Shown here: positions 50,540 to 59,620 of the stretch, piece by piece
How positions within the stretch are numbered: position 1 is the stretch's first letter
Layout: the number at the start of each line of letters is the position of its first letter
Origin: Lentzea tibetensis
Lineage (GTDB): Bacteria > Actinomycetota > Actinomycetes > Mycobacteriales > Pseudonocardiaceae
Length of the DNA stretch: 64,000 bases
Direction of reading: 5' to 3'
Assembly: GCF_007845675.1 (NCBI RefSeq)
Contig: NZ_VOBR01000003.1
Coordinates: forward strand, 393,862 to 457,861
The notes under the pieces: model-generated
The model's input: the letters and a program-made list of their open reading frames with translations, nothing else
What the model was told of the DNA's origin: nothing
Databases searched by the model: none
Translations under genes and position numbers: made by a program

Positions 50540-52378
50540 TCAGACGACGGCGCCGGTCGGCGACGTGGTGTCCGCGTCTTCCAGGAACCCGCCGGACTGG
50601 TGGTGCCAGAGCCGGGCGTAGGTGCCCTGGGTCTTGAGCAGCTCGTCGTGCGTGCCCTGCTCGACGATCTCACCGCGGTCGAGCACGACCAGCCGGTCCA
50701 TCCGCACGACCGTGCTGAGCCGGTGGGCGACGACGATCGCGGTGCGGCCGTCCATCAGGCGCCACAACGCTTCCTGGACCAGGATCTCGCTCTCCGAGTC
50801 CAGCGCGCTGGTCGCCTCGTCCAGCAGCAGGATCGGTGCGTCCCGCAGGATGGCGCGGGCCAGCGCGACCCGTTGCCGCTGCCCGCCGGACAGCTTGATG
50901 CCGCGTTCGCCGACCAGGGTGTCGAAGCCCTGCGGCAGGCTCTCGGCGAACTCCGTGACGTGTGCTGCCCGTGCGGCGTTCAGCACGTCCGCGTCACTGG
51001 CGCCCGGCCGGGCGAACGCGATGTTGTCGCGCAGCGTCCGGTGGAACATGGCCGGCTCCTGCGGGACGTACGCGATCAGCCCGCGCAGGTCGGCCTGGCG
51101 CAGCTTCGAGATGTCCTGCCCGCCGACCAGGATCTGCCCGCCATTGATGTCCATCAGGCGCAGCAGCAGCCTGGTGAGCGTGGTCTTGCCACCACCGGAC
51201 CGCCCGACCAGCCCGATCTTCGTGCCGCTCGGGATGTCCAGGTCGAGCCGGTCGAACAGCTCCTTGCCGCCGCTGTGGGTGAAGCTGACCCGGTCGAACC
51301 GGACGTCGGCGCCGGTGGGGCGCAACGGCTCCGGCGCGGGCGCGTCGACCACGGTCGGCGGGTCCAGCAGCAGCTCGGTGAACTGCGCCGCCTCGGTCAG
51401 CGAGCTCTCCATCCGCCGGTAGATCTGGTTGAACTCGAACATGATCCGGGTGGCGTTCGAGTAGTACGCGAACGCGACCATGATCGCCTCGACGCCCAGG
51501 CCACCGCTGAGACCCACGGCCAGCAGCAGGCCGAGCGAGTTGGTGAGCACGGACAGCGGTGCGACCACGGTGTCGATGCGCAGGTTGGCGTAGTCCCACG
51601 ACCGCAGCGCGAGCCGCCGCTGCTCGGCGACGCGCGACCGGTGTTCCGCAGCCTCGCGCTCCTCGGCGGCGAACGCGCGGACCGTGTCCATGTTCGACAG
51701 CGTGTCGGCGACGTGGCCGGACACCTTGGCGATGGCGGCCTCCCGCTGGTCGACCAGCTCCTGGCGGCGGCGGATCAGCGGTGCGACGACCAGGCCGGTG
51801 ACCGCGATGAGCCCCACCAGCACGACCACGAGCCACGGCGAGTAGCCCCAGAGGATCACCGACGCGAACCCCAGCGGCACCAGGTTGGCCAGCACCGAGA
51901 ACGCGAGCGTGTCGACGAACTCCTCGAACCGCGACGCGAAGCTCAGCACCCGTTTGGTGAGCGAGCCCGCGAAGTTGTCGTGGAAGAACGCGGCGTCCTT
52001 GGCCAGCAGCTCGTCCATGCCGACCACGGCCAGCCGTTCGATGCCGCGCCCCTCGACGCGGTTCAGGCAGTGGATGCCGATCCGCCACAGGATCTCCGTG
52101 GCCAGCAGCAGCCCCGCGAAGCCGAGCACGTACGGCAGCACCGCACCCAGGCCGCTGTCCCCGCCGCCCGCGAGATGTCCGATCAGCGAGGCGACGACCA
52201 GCGGCGCCAGGTACTGCAGGCAGGTGTTGCCCAGCGCGGGCATCAGCAGCGCAGGCGCCGCCAGCGCCTTCTGGCGCGCCAGCTCGCGGACGTTGTAGCG
52301 CAGCGCCAGCAGCACCGATTTCTTCCGGGTGGACGAATCACGGCTCGCGGTGTCCGCTTCGCCGGGTGATTCGGGCAC
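50540..52378 (-). CDS. ABC exporter (fused membrane and ATPase domains)
   Basis: 612 residues. The start is GTG 52378 with AGGGGA six bases upstream; ATG 52396 in frame lacks a ribosome site. An N-terminal six-helix membrane domain (about residues 20-320) is followed by the nucleotide-binding domain with Walker A GRSGGGKTTL, signature LSGGQRQRVALARA, Walker B ILLLDEATSALDSES and VAHRLSTVV. It is a half-transporter expected to form a homodimer, or a heterodimer with a partner elsewhere. Substrate unknown; drug or lipid export is typical. Divergent from the acyltransferase genes. Confidence 0.93.
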   Translation of the reverse strand: MPESPGEADTASRDSSTRKKSVLLALRYNVRELARQKALAAPALLMPALGNTCLQYLAPLVVASLIGHLAGGGDSGLGAVLPYVLGFAGLLLATEILWRIGIHCLNRVEGRGIERLAVVGMDELLAKDAAFFHDNFAGSLTKRVLSFASRFEEFVDTLAFSVLANLVPLGFASVILWGYSPWLVVVLVGLIAVTGLVVAPLIRRRQELVDQREAAIAKVSGHVADTLSNMDTVRAFAAEEREAAEHRSRVAEQRRLALRSWDYANLRIDTVVAPLSVLTNSLGLLLAVGLSGGLGVEAIMVAFAYYSNATRIMFEFNQIYRRMESSLTEAAQFTELLLDPPTVVDAPAPEPLRPTGADVRFDRVSFTHSGGKELFDRLDLDIPSGTKIGLVGRSGGGKTTLTRLLLRLMDINGGQILVGGQDISKLRQADLRGLIAYVPQEPAMFHRTLRDNIAFARPGASDADVLNAARAAHVTEFAESLPQGFDTLVGERGIKLSGGQRQRVALARAILRDAPILLLDEATSALDSESEILVQEALWRLMDGRTAIVVAHRLSTVVRMDRLVVLDRGEIVEQGTHDELLKTQGTYARLWHHQSGGFLEDADTTSPTGAVV

Positions 52379-52636
52379 GGTCGTTCCCCTCTCCATGCGC
52401 CGGTTGAACGGCCATGCTCCCGCAGCGGGCCCGTCACCTGCGACTGAATATCGAGGCTTCGTCCACTGTGGACTTCTGCTTTCTGGCTGTTCACGTGCGC
52501 TGCGGCTCGTGTTCACCGGGCGGACGCCGACCTCACCTCATCGGGTGAGGGGAGCACCGGCCCTTAACCCGACTGCCACTGAGGTGTCATCGGTTTGACC
52601 TGCTGGGCTTTGCCGGGTTCGAGTCATCTTCGAGTC

Positions 52637-53410
52637 ATGACGCAGCCGGAACTGCTAGTCAGCACCCCGCACCAGCAGGGGACCGACGCACCCCGCTATT
52701 CCCTCCTCGTCGCCCGTGACAGCGCGGAGGTCGTTGCCGCGCAGAGACTCCGCCACGAGGTGTTCGCCGGTGAGATGGGCGCGACGCTGCACACGAGCGT
52801 GCCCGGCCTCGACGTCGACGCCTTCGACGAGCACTGCGACCACCTGGTCGTCCGCGACGACCGCACCGGTGACATCGTCGGCACGTACCGGATGCTGCCG
52901 CCCGAGCGGGCGCAGGAGGCCGGGAAGCTCTACTGCGACACCGAGTTCGACCTGACGAACCTCAACGCGCTGCGCCCCGCGCTCGTCGAGACGGGCCGGT
53001 CGTGCGTGCACCCGGACCACCGCAACGGCGCTGTCGTCAGCCTCGTCTGGGCCGGTATCGCGCGGTACATGCTGTTGTCCGGCCACGACCACCTCGTCGG
53101 CTGCGCGTCCGTGCCGCTGATCGACGGCGGCAGCTTCGCGGCGGGCGTGTGGGACCAGGTCCACGCCAAGCACTACGCGCCCGAGGAGTACCGGGTCCGA
53201 CCGCTGAAGCCGTGGGACGTCGACACCGTGAAGCGCCCGGAGAAGACGGTGCTGCCGCCCCTGCTGAAGGGCTACCTGCGGCTCGGCGCGTGGGTCTGCG
53301 GCCGGCCCGCGCTCGACGTCGACTTCGGCGTCGCCGACCTGTTCATCCTGCTCAGCATGGACCGCATCGACCAGCGGTACCTGAAGTTCTTCCTCGGGGA
53401 GACACCGTGA
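52637..53410 (+). CDS. GNAT-type N-acyltransferase (OlsB/Rv3027c-like)
   Basis: 257 residues from ATG 52637. The fold is a GNAT/OlsB-like acyltransferase: RYSLLVARDSAEVVAAQRLR, RHEVFAGEMGA, DHLVVRDDRTGDIVGTYRML, and CVHPDHRNGAVVSLVWAGIA, which is the acyl-carrier/CoA loop. OlsB enzymes N-acylate ornithine with 3-hydroxyacyl-ACP to make lyso-ornithine lipid; here the amino substrate is unproven. The next gene, a PlsC-type acyltransferase, starts inside its stop codon and would play the OlsA role. The pair order matches Rv3027c-Rv3026c. Confidence 0.82.
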   Translation: MTQPELLVSTPHQQGTDAPRYSLLVARDSAEVVAAQRLRHEVFAGEMGATLHTSVPGLDVDAFDEHCDHLVVRDDRTGDIVGTYRMLPPERAQEAGKLYCDTEFDLTNLNALRPALVETGRSCVHPDHRNGAVVSLVWAGIARYMLLSGHDHLVGCASVPLIDGGSFAAGVWDQVHAKHYAPEEYRVRPLKPWDVDTVKRPEKTVLPPLLKGYLRLGAWVCGRPALDVDFGVADLFILLSMDRIDQRYLKFFLGETP

Positions 53411-54294
53411 GCCACCCCTGGATGCCGACCTCGCCGTGCGGTGACGGCTGCCTCGGCGGGCAGGTGCCGACGATCGGCCGGGTGCGGATGGCGTTCCGCG
53501 CGGTCTTCGCCGCCAGTGCGATCCTGCTCGGGATCCCGCTGCTGCTCGGCATCGCGGTGCTGCGCGGCACGGCACGGGAGTCGTTGGTGCGCGGCTGGTT
53601 CCACGTCGTGCTGCGCGGTTTCGGCGCGCGGCTGCGGGTGATCGGGCCGCGCCGGTTCCAGGAGACGCGCGGCCGCGGCGTGCTCGTGGTGAGCAACCAC
53701 GTGTCCTGGCTGGACGAGCTCGCGATCGACGCCGTGCAGCCGATCCGCCTCGTCGCCAAGCGCGACATCAAGGACTGGCCGGTGCTCGGCCGCATCGTCA
53801 CCGGTGCGCGCACGGTGTACCTCGACCGCGAGCGACTGAGCCTGCTGCCCGCCGCGGTGGACGAGCTCGCCTCCGCGCTGCGCGACGGTGCCGCTGTCGG
53901 CATCCACGCCGAGGGCACGACCTGGTGCGGACTGGCGTCCGGGCGCTACAAGCCCGCGCTGTTCCAGTCCGCGCTGAACGCGGGCGTGCCGGTGCGCCCG
54001 ATCGTCCTGCGGTACCGGGTCGGCGACCGCGCCACCACGCACCCCGCGTTCGTGGGCAGCGACACGCTCGTCGACTCGATCCGCCGGGTGCTCAGCCTGC
54101 GCGGCCTGATCGTCGAGGTGCACGTGCTGGACGAGATCGCACCGGGCCGCGCGGCGAACCGGCGCGAGCTCGCGGCACTGGCCGAGGCGCAGGCGAATCG
54201 CTTGACCTCGACCGAGGTAGAGGTTGAACCATGTCCTGGTGACACTCACCGCGGAACCCACGTCCCGGCCCGGATCAGCTCTCTGGGCGCCTGA
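53407..54294 (+). CDS. 1-acyl-glycerol-3-phosphate acyltransferase-like protein (PlsC/OlsA type)
   Basis: 295 residues from GTG 53407 (GTGA overlap). A hydrophobic N-terminal segment (AVFAASAILLGIPLLLGIAV) anchors it to the membrane. Acyltransferase motif I is SNHVSWLDELA (HX4D), motif II-III RDIKDWPVLGRI with ARTVYLDRERL, and motif III FAEGT-like IHAEGTTWCGL. It would transfer a second acyl chain to a lysolipid. With the preceding N-acyltransferase it forms a two-step lipid pathway. The upstream open frame to 53002 is a shadow of the previous gene. Its 3' end overlaps the MFS gene by about 70 bp. Confidence 0.85.
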   Translation: MSHPWMPTSPCGDGCLGGQVPTIGRVRMAFRAVFAASAILLGIPLLLGIAVLRGTARESLVRGWFHVVLRGFGARLRVIGPRRFQETRGRGVLVVSNHVSWLDELAIDAVQPIRLVAKRDIKDWPVLGRIVTGARTVYLDRERLSLLPAAVDELASALRDGAAVGIHAEGTTWCGLASGRYKPALFQSALNAGVPVRPIVLRYRVGDRATTHPAFVGSDTLVDSIRRVLSLRGLIVEVHVLDEIAPGRAANRRELAALAEAQANRLTSTEVEVEPCPGDTHRGTHVPARISSLGA

Positions 54295-55591
54295 CCGGCG
54301 CTGGCCGACCACGGGGCTCGTCCTGCTCGTGACGCTGCTGGCCTTCGAGGCCATGGGCGTGGGCACGGCGATGCCGCGCATGGTCGCGGAACTGCGCGGC
54401 GAGGCGCTGTACGCGTGGCCGTTCATCGCGTTCATGGCGTCGTCACTGGTCGGGACCGTGTTCTCCGGCAGGCTGTCCGACCTGCGCGGCCCGAAGCCCG
54501 CGCTGCTGCTCGGCGTCGGCCTGTTCCTCGTCGGCCTGCTGGTCGCGGGCACCGCAGACTCGATGACGATGCTGCTGGTCGGCCGCGTGCTCCAGGGGCT
54601 CGGCGGGGGCACCCAGGTCGTCGCGGTCTACGTCCTGATCGCGGCCGTCTACCCCGACTCCGACCACCCGGCCGCGTTCGGCGCGCTGGCGGCGGCGTGG
54701 GTCGTGCCGTCGCTGGTCGGCCCGACGTTCGCGGGCTGGGCGACCGAGAACTTCACCTGGCGACTGGTGTTCCTGGCGCTGGTGCCGCTCGTGGTGATCG
54801 GCCTCGTGCTGCTGGTCCCGGTGCTGCGCAGACTGCCCGTCCACACCGCAACACCGCCCGCGCGCCGCTTCCTGCCGCTGGCCGCGCTGGGTGCGGCGGC
54901 GGGGGTCGCCGGGCTCAGCTGGGCCATGCAGCACCACATCTGGTGGCTGGGCCTCGTGGCGGTGGTCGTGCTGGGAGCGGCTCTGCGCGTGCTGCTGCCC
55001 AAGGGGACGTTGACCGCCCGCCGCGGCCTGCCGGTGACCGTGCTCGCCCGCGGCCTGCTCGGCGGCACGTTCTTCGCCGTCGAGGCGTTCATCCCGCTGA
55101 CCCTGACCGTCGTGCACGGCTACTCGCCGTTCGAGGCGGGCATCCCGCTGACGCTCGGCGCGCTCGGCTGGTCCGTCGCGGCCATGTGGCAGGGCCGCCG
55201 GACGGACATCCCGCGTCAGACGCTCGTGCGCTGGGGCTTCCTGCTCGTCTCGGCGAGCCTGGCCGCCGTGACGCTCATCGCGCCCTCCTGGGGACCGGCG
55301 TGGGCGACCGCGCTGATCTGGGCCGTCACCGGTGCCGGGATGGGGCTCGGCATGTCGAGCATCAGCGTGCTCGTGCTCAGGTCGTCGGTCGACACCGACC
55401 GCGGCTTCAACTCGGCGGCCGTGCAGATCAGCGACCAGCTCGGTGCGGCCCTGTTCGCCGGGGTGGGCGGGATGGTCGTCGTGGCCACCGCACCCACCGT
55501 CGGCGTCGTCGTGCTCGCGGTGCTGATGGCCGGGGTTGCCCTGCTCGGGGCGATCCTGACCGGGTCCCGGTGCCTAGTCGATCACGAGTGA
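54224..55591 (+). CDS. MFS transporter (drug/proton antiporter type)
   Basis: 455 residues, about 12-14 membrane helices. The start is TTG 54224 with GAGGT five bases upstream; GTG 54239 (MTLTAEPTSR) is a sound alternative. MFS motif A is SGRLSDLRGPKPALLL between helices 2 and 3, and motif C-like AAAWVVPSLVGPTFAGWATE in helix 5 marks drug-type exporters. Substrate unknown. The last helix group is intact (GAALFAGVGGMVVVA). It overlaps the PlsC-type gene, so it is cotranscribed with it. Confidence 0.85.
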   Translation: MNHVLVTLTAEPTSRPGSALWAPDRRWPTTGLVLLVTLLAFEAMGVGTAMPRMVAELRGEALYAWPFIAFMASSLVGTVFSGRLSDLRGPKPALLLGVGLFLVGLLVAGTADSMTMLLVGRVLQGLGGGTQVVAVYVLIAAVYPDSDHPAAFGALAAAWVVPSLVGPTFAGWATENFTWRLVFLALVPLVVIGLVLLVPVLRRLPVHTATPPARRFLPLAALGAAAGVAGLSWAMQHHIWWLGLVAVVVLGAALRVLLPKGTLTARRGLPVTVLARGLLGGTFFAVEAFIPLTLTVVHGYSPFEAGIPLTLGALGWSVAAMWQGRRTDIPRQTLVRWGFLLVSASLAAVTLIAPSWGPAWATALIWAVTGAGMGLGMSSISVLVLRSSVDTDRGFNSAAVQISDQLGAALFAGVGGMVVVATAPTVGVVVLAVLMAGVALLGAILTGSRCLVDHE

Positions 55592-55660
55592 GCGCGCCAT
55601 CGCGCGGAACGCGGGTAGCTGGTCGGAGTGCGGTGCGGGCTTGAAGTTGCCGATGATCAT
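55574..55660 (-). pseudogene. Possible remnant of a lipoprotein C-terminus
   Basis: A 28-codon reverse frame reading MIIGNFKPAPHSDQLPAFRA and ending at TAG 55574-55576. It looks like the end of an LpqN-type domain. Between it and the intact lipoprotein stop, another frame reads PDGMRVNA, similar to PPEGMQVDA inside that lipoprotein. The stretch may be a decayed second domain or tandem copy. Evidence is short and uncertain. Confidence 0.3.
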
Positions 55661-55697
55661 GCGATGGTGGCAGCGCGTTGACCCGCATGCCATCCGG

Positions 55698-56195
55698 CTA
55701 GTTCCACTTCGCGTCGGTCAGCACGGCGAGCGCGTCCTCGGCGGACAGCGGGTCGTCCTCGTCGAGCTCCGCGGTCATCATCACCGCGCCGTCGTCGCCC
55801 GCCATGACGACCGCTGCCCTCGCGAACGTCTTTCCCTTGAACTCGTGCGTCCCGGTGCTGGTGATAGCGGACATGCCCGCCACCGTCACGCGCTGGAACG
55901 GCGCCATCTTGATGCTCTGCTGGTTGACCTTCTCGCTGGTGAGGACCTCGGCCATCGCGTCGAGGCGCTGCTGCGCGGTCTGCGCGGACTCGGGCATGAC
56001 GGTGACGGTCACGGTGCTCTGGGTGTCCGGCCGTCTCAGCCCCGGCAGCTTGGCATCGACCTGCATGCCCTCCGGCGGCCGGAGCGACACCTTCGTGCCG
56101 GGAATGGCGACGTGGTCGGCGGTGGGCTTCGCCGGTTGGCCGCAGGCGCTGACCAGGCCGACGAGCACGGCTGCCGCGAGCAGCACGCGAAACAT
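55698..56195 (-). CDS. Lipoprotein, LpqN-like
   Basis: 165 residues from ATG 56195 (MFRVLLAAAVLVGLVSACGQ), lipobox VSAC with Cys18. The mature part is beta-rich: VAIPGTKVSLRPPEGMQVDA, STVTVTVMPESAQTAQQRLD, MSAITSTGTHEFKGKTFARA and a final DAKWN. It resembles actinobacterial LpqN/LpqT-type lipoproteins, whose role is largely unknown (lipid or protein binding at the envelope). A possible degraded extension lies downstream at 55574-55660. Its ribosome site region reads CCTGGGGGGGACGCC, usable as GGGGG. Confidence 0.75.
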   Translation of the reverse strand: MFRVLLAAAVLVGLVSACGQPAKPTADHVAIPGTKVSLRPPEGMQVDAKLPGLRRPDTQSTVTVTVMPESAQTAQQRLDAMAEVLTSEKVNQQSIKMAPFQRVTVAGMSAITSTGTHEFKGKTFARAAVVMAGDDGAVMMTAELDEDDPLSAEDALAVLTDAKWN

Positions 56196-56281
56196 GGCGT
56201 CCCCCCCAGGTGACGTCGTGGAGCGGTCACTCTAACCACGCGTGCACGATCACATCGGCGAACCAGATATCCTGAGGTCAA

Positions 56282-57451
56282 ATGGCTTATCTCGACCACG
56301 CTGCAACGACGCCGATGCTGCCTCAGGCGGTGGCGGCGATGACCGAGGCGTTGTCCACCACGGGCAACGCCTCGTCGCTGCACACCTCAGGCAGGCGGGC
56401 GCGCCGCGCGGTCGAAGAAGCGCGGGAGGACATCGCCGACGCGCTCGGTGCGCGGCCGTCCGAGGTGATCTTCACCGGGGGTGGGACGGAGAGCGACAAC
56501 CTCGCCGTCAAGGGCATCTACTGGGCGCGCGACCGCAAGCGCGTGCTCGCCTCGGCCGTCGAGCACCACGCCGTGCTGGACGCCGTCGAGTGGCTGGGCG
56601 CGCAGGGCGCCGAGATCACCTGGCTGGAAACCGACCGGTACGGCCGCGTGCACCCGGAGGTGCTCGCCGACGCGATGGACGACGACGTCGCGCTGGTCAC
56701 GGCGATGTGGGCGAACAACGAGGTCGGCACGATCAACCCGGTGTTCGACCTGGCCGCGGTCGCGCTGGAGCACGGCGTGCCGTTCCACACGGACGCGGTG
56801 CAGGCCGTGGGCGCGGTGCCGGTCGACTTCGCGTCGTCCGGTGCGTCGGCGCTGACGATGACCGGGCACAAGGTCGGCGGGCCGTACGGGGTCGGCGTGC
56901 TGCTGCTGGCGCGCGACGTGCGCTGCACGCCGCTGCTGCACGGCGGTGGCCAGGAGCGCGACGTGCGGTCCGGCACGCTGGACGTCCCGGCGATCGTCGG
57001 GCTCGCGGCCGCCGTCCGGCACGCGGTCGACGAGCAGGAGCAGCGCGCGGCCGAGCTGAAGGCGTTGCGCGACGAGCTGATCGAGTCCGTCCGAGCCGTG
57101 GTCCCGGACGTCATCGTCAACGGTGACCCGGTCGACCGGCTGCCCGGCAACGCGCACCTGACGTTCCCCGGCTGCGAGGGCGACAGCCTGCTGATGCTGC
57201 TGGACGCCAAGGGCATCGAGTGCTCGACGGGGTCCGCGTGCACGGCCGGTGTCGCGCAGCCGAGCCACGTGCTGCTCGCGATGGGCGTCGAGCCCGCGCT
57301 GGCCCGCGGCTCGCTGCGGTTCTCGCTCGGGCACACGTCGACCCAGCAGGACGTCCGCGAGCTGACCGACGCGATCGGGCCGGTGGTGGAGCGGGCGCGC
57401 ACAGCAGGTCTCGCCGGGATGCGGCGATCACGGAAGGTGGTGTCACCGTGA
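56282..57451 (+). CDS. Cysteine desulfurase (IscS/NifS type)
   Basis: 389 residues from ATG 56282. It takes sulfur from cysteine as an enzyme-bound persulfide. Landmarks are [15 protein letters not shown] at the start, [29 protein letters not shown] (PLP-binding Lys in GHK) and [18 protein letters not shown], whose Cys carries the persulfide. The adjacent mnmA, overlapping by four bases, shows its main partner: sulfur for tRNA 2-thiouridine. In mycobacteria Rv3025c (iscS) and Rv3024c (trmU) have the same order. Residues and length are intact. Confidence 0.95.
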   Translation: MAYLDHAATTPMLPQAVAAMTEALSTTGNASSLHTSGRRARRAVEEAREDIADALGARPSEVIFTGGGTESDNLAVKGIYWARDRKRVLASAVEHHAVLDAVEWLGAQGAEITWLETDRYGRVHPEVLADAMDDDVALVTAMWANNEVGTINPVFDLAAVALEHGVPFHTDAVQAVGAVPVDFASSGASALTMTGHKVGGPYGVGVLLLARDVRCTPLLHGGGQERDVRSGTLDVPAIVGLAAAVRHAVDEQEQRAAELKALRDELIESVRAVVPDVIVNGDPVDRLPGNAHLTFPGCEGDSLLMLLDAKGIECSTGSACTAGVAQPSHVLLAMGVEPALARGSLRFSLGHTSTQQDVRELTDAIGPVVERARTAGLAGMRRSRKVVSP

Positions 57452-58530
57452 GGGTCCTCGCGGCGATGAGCGGCGGCGTCGACAGCGCCGTCGCGGCGGC
57501 ACGCGCCGTCGACGCGGGGCACGACGTCACGGGCGTGCACCTCGCGCTGTCGGCCAAGCCCGGCACGTTGCGCACGGGTGCGCGCGGCTGCTGCACGATC
57601 GAGGACGCGCACGACGCGCGCCGCGCGGCCGACCTCATGGGCATCCCGTTCTACGTGTGGGACTTCGCGGAGCGGTTCACCGAGGACGTCGTCGAGGACT
57701 TCGTCGCCGAGTACGCCGCGGGCCGCACGCCGAACCCGTGCCTGCGCTGCAACGAGCGCATCAAGTTCGAGGCGTTGCTGGACAAGGCGATCGCGCTCGG
57801 CTTCGACGCGGTCTGCACCGGCCACTACGCCCGGCTGGCCACTGTGGACGGCGTGCTGGAGCTGCGCCGCAGCGCGGACGACGGCAAGGACCAGTCGTAC
57901 GTGCTCGCCTCGCTCACGCACGAGCAGCTGTCGCACGCCATGTTCCCGTTGGGGGACACCACGAAGGACGACGTGCGCGTCGAGGCCGCCCAGCGCGGCC
58001 TGTCCGTCGCGAAGAAGCCGGACAGCCACGACATCTGCTTCATCCCGGACGGCGACACCCAGAAGTTCCTCGCGAACAAGCTGGACGCCAAGCCGGGCCT
58101 GCTCGTCGACGACGAGACCGGTGCCGTGCTGGGCAGGCACGCGGGCGTGCACGAGTTCACCGTCGGCCAGCGCAAGGGGCTCGGCATCGACGCACCCGCG
58201 CCGGACGGCCGTCCCCGCTACGTGCTGTCGCTGGAGCCCGTCTCCGGCACCGTGCGGGTCGGCGCGGCGGAGAAGCTGGCGGTCACCGAGATCGTCGCGA
58301 CGTCGCCAGTCTGCCGGGTGAATTTGGACGGTCCGGTCGAGTGCGTCGCACAGGTGCGGGCGCACGGCGGCTGCGCGCCTGCCGTTGCCGAGCTGGTGGA
58401 CGGTGAGCTGCGCGTTCATCTCCGTGAGCCGCTCCGCGGTGTCGCTCCCGGCCAGGCGGTGGCGGTCTACCGCCCCGATTCGGCGGGCGATCTCGTGCTC
58501 GCCAGCGCGACCATCAGCGAGACCGGCTGA
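57448..58530 (+). CDS. mnmA: tRNA-specific 2-thiouridylase
   Basis: 360 residues from GTG 57448, overlapping the desulfurase stop. The enzyme makes 2-thiouridine at wobble position 34. The PP-loop is [14 protein letters not shown], the first catalytic Cys lies in [25 protein letters not shown]-like motif is [17 protein letters not shown], and the second Cys in [14 protein letters not shown]. The central and C-terminal beta-barrels ([19 protein letters not shown]) are complete. Actinobacterial MnmA of this length is normal. Sulfur is supplied by the upstream desulfurase. Confidence 0.96.
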   Translation: MRVLAAMSGGVDSAVAAARAVDAGHDVTGVHLALSAKPGTLRTGARGCCTIEDAHDARRAADLMGIPFYVWDFAERFTEDVVEDFVAEYAAGRTPNPCLRCNERIKFEALLDKAIALGFDAVCTGHYARLATVDGVLELRRSADDGKDQSYVLASLTHEQLSHAMFPLGDTTKDDVRVEAAQRGLSVAKKPDSHDICFIPDGDTQKFLANKLDAKPGLLVDDETGAVLGRHAGVHEFTVGQRKGLGIDAPAPDGRPRYVLSLEPVSGTVRVGAAEKLAVTEIVATSPVCRVNLDGPVECVAQVRAHGGCAPAVAELVDGELRVHLREPLRGVAPGQAVAVYRPDSAGDLVLASATISETG

Positions 58531-58563
58531 AACGAATGTGATCCATCAGACGATGATGCATGT

Positions 58564-58854
58564 GTGCCGCATCACAACCCCGAAGGTCACGCTGACGTCG
58601 TCGCACGTCGCGTCAGGACGCTGACCATCAAGCTGGGCCACCCGTCCGCTCAGTGCCTGACGGCTGAGCAGTACGAGCGGATGACGCTCGAGGTCCGCAC
58701 GCTCTACTGGCTGACGCGAGGTGTCGCGGACGAGTCGCACGAGCAGGTGCTGTCGTTGATCAGGCGCATCGAGCTGCTGGACCCGGCGAGGGACCCGGAC
58801 ATCCACATCCCCCGCCAGATCACTCCGGTGTGGACCGTCGTCAAGACGCGCTGA
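58564..58854 (+). CDS. Hypothetical protein, 96 residues
   Basis: From GTG 58564. A soluble, mostly helical protein with HADVVARRVRTLTIKLGHPS, EQYERMTLEVRTLYWLTRGV and a Pro-rich end. I do not recognise the family. The ribosome site is weak and several in-frame GTG codons lie close together, so the exact start is uncertain. Its last 14 bp overlap the convergent membrane protein gene at 58841. Codon positions look coding. Function unknown. Confidence 0.55.
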   Translation: MPHHNPEGHADVVARRVRTLTIKLGHPSAQCLTAEQYERMTLEVRTLYWLTRGVADESHEQVLSLIRRIELLDPARDPDIHIPRQITPVWTVVKTR

Positions 58855-59545
58855 CCACCGCGGCCGCGACGATCGCCAGCACGTAGAGCGCGGACGCCGT
58901 CCCCACGATCCGGGTGCGACGGTGCTCGCTCCACGGCGTGAACGTCAGCAGCCACGCCAGCAACGGCAACAGCAGCACGCCGTGCATCGCCACGCCGTGC
59001 GCGAGCTTCCAGGTGCCCGCGGTCGCGTAGGCGACCTGGTGCCCCTCGGTGAGCGTGAGGACCACCCCGCGCGCGATCATCAGCGCGCCGAACAGCATGG
59101 CGGACAGGAACGTCACCGCCCCGACCCGCACGGCGAGCAGCATGCTCGGGGCGAGGTGCCGCGCCTTCCACGCCGCCACCACGAGCCAGATCACCGTGAA
59201 GATGATCAGGCCACCACCCGCGGCGAGACTGCGGGCCACGAGCGCGTCGAACGCCGTCTCGTCGTTGAAGTGCGAAGGCACCTTCCGCCACGCCTGCAGG
59301 GTGATGAGACCGACCTCCATCACCGACGCGAACGTGAAGATCCCCAGCACGACCGGCCCGACGCGCAGCAGCTTCGTCACCCATGCCACCGACGCCAGGG
59401 TGAGTCCGAACGACACCCCGAACGTGACCGCCTTGCGCCAGGACACCGGGCCCTCCCACGGCCCGCCGTCCACGAAGAACACGACGAGGTGGAACAGTCC
59501 GCTCAGCAGGAGCACCACGCTGATCCCGTACGCGACTTTCCTCAT
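58841..59545 (-). CDS. Integral membrane protein, unknown function
   Basis: 234 residues from ATG 59545 (MRKVAYGISVVLLLSGLFHL). Seven hydrophobic segments can be counted, with conserved-looking turns PWEGPVSWRKAVTFGVSFG and HGVAMHGVLLLPLLAWLL. The pattern of Trp, His and Pro between helices suggests a small polytopic membrane protein. I do not recognise a catalytic motif. It is monocistronic as far as I can see, convergent with the 96-residue gene, and followed on the other side by the dehydratase gene. Confidence 0.75.
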   Translation of the reverse strand: MRKVAYGISVVLLLSGLFHLVVFFVDGGPWEGPVSWRKAVTFGVSFGLTLASVAWVTKLLRVGPVVLGIFTFASVMEVGLITLQAWRKVPSHFNDETAFDALVARSLAAGGGLIIFTVIWLVVAAWKARHLAPSMLLAVRVGAVTFLSAMLFGALMIARGVVLTLTEGHQVAYATAGTWKLAHGVAMHGVLLLPLLAWLLTFTPWSEHRRTRIVGTASALYVLAIVAAAVVSAS

Positions 59546-59620
59546 GCGAGCAGTGTTGGCCGAAAGCCGCGCCGGAACATCAGCGCCGGAACGGCTCCGG
59601 CGTACGCAACCTGACGTACG

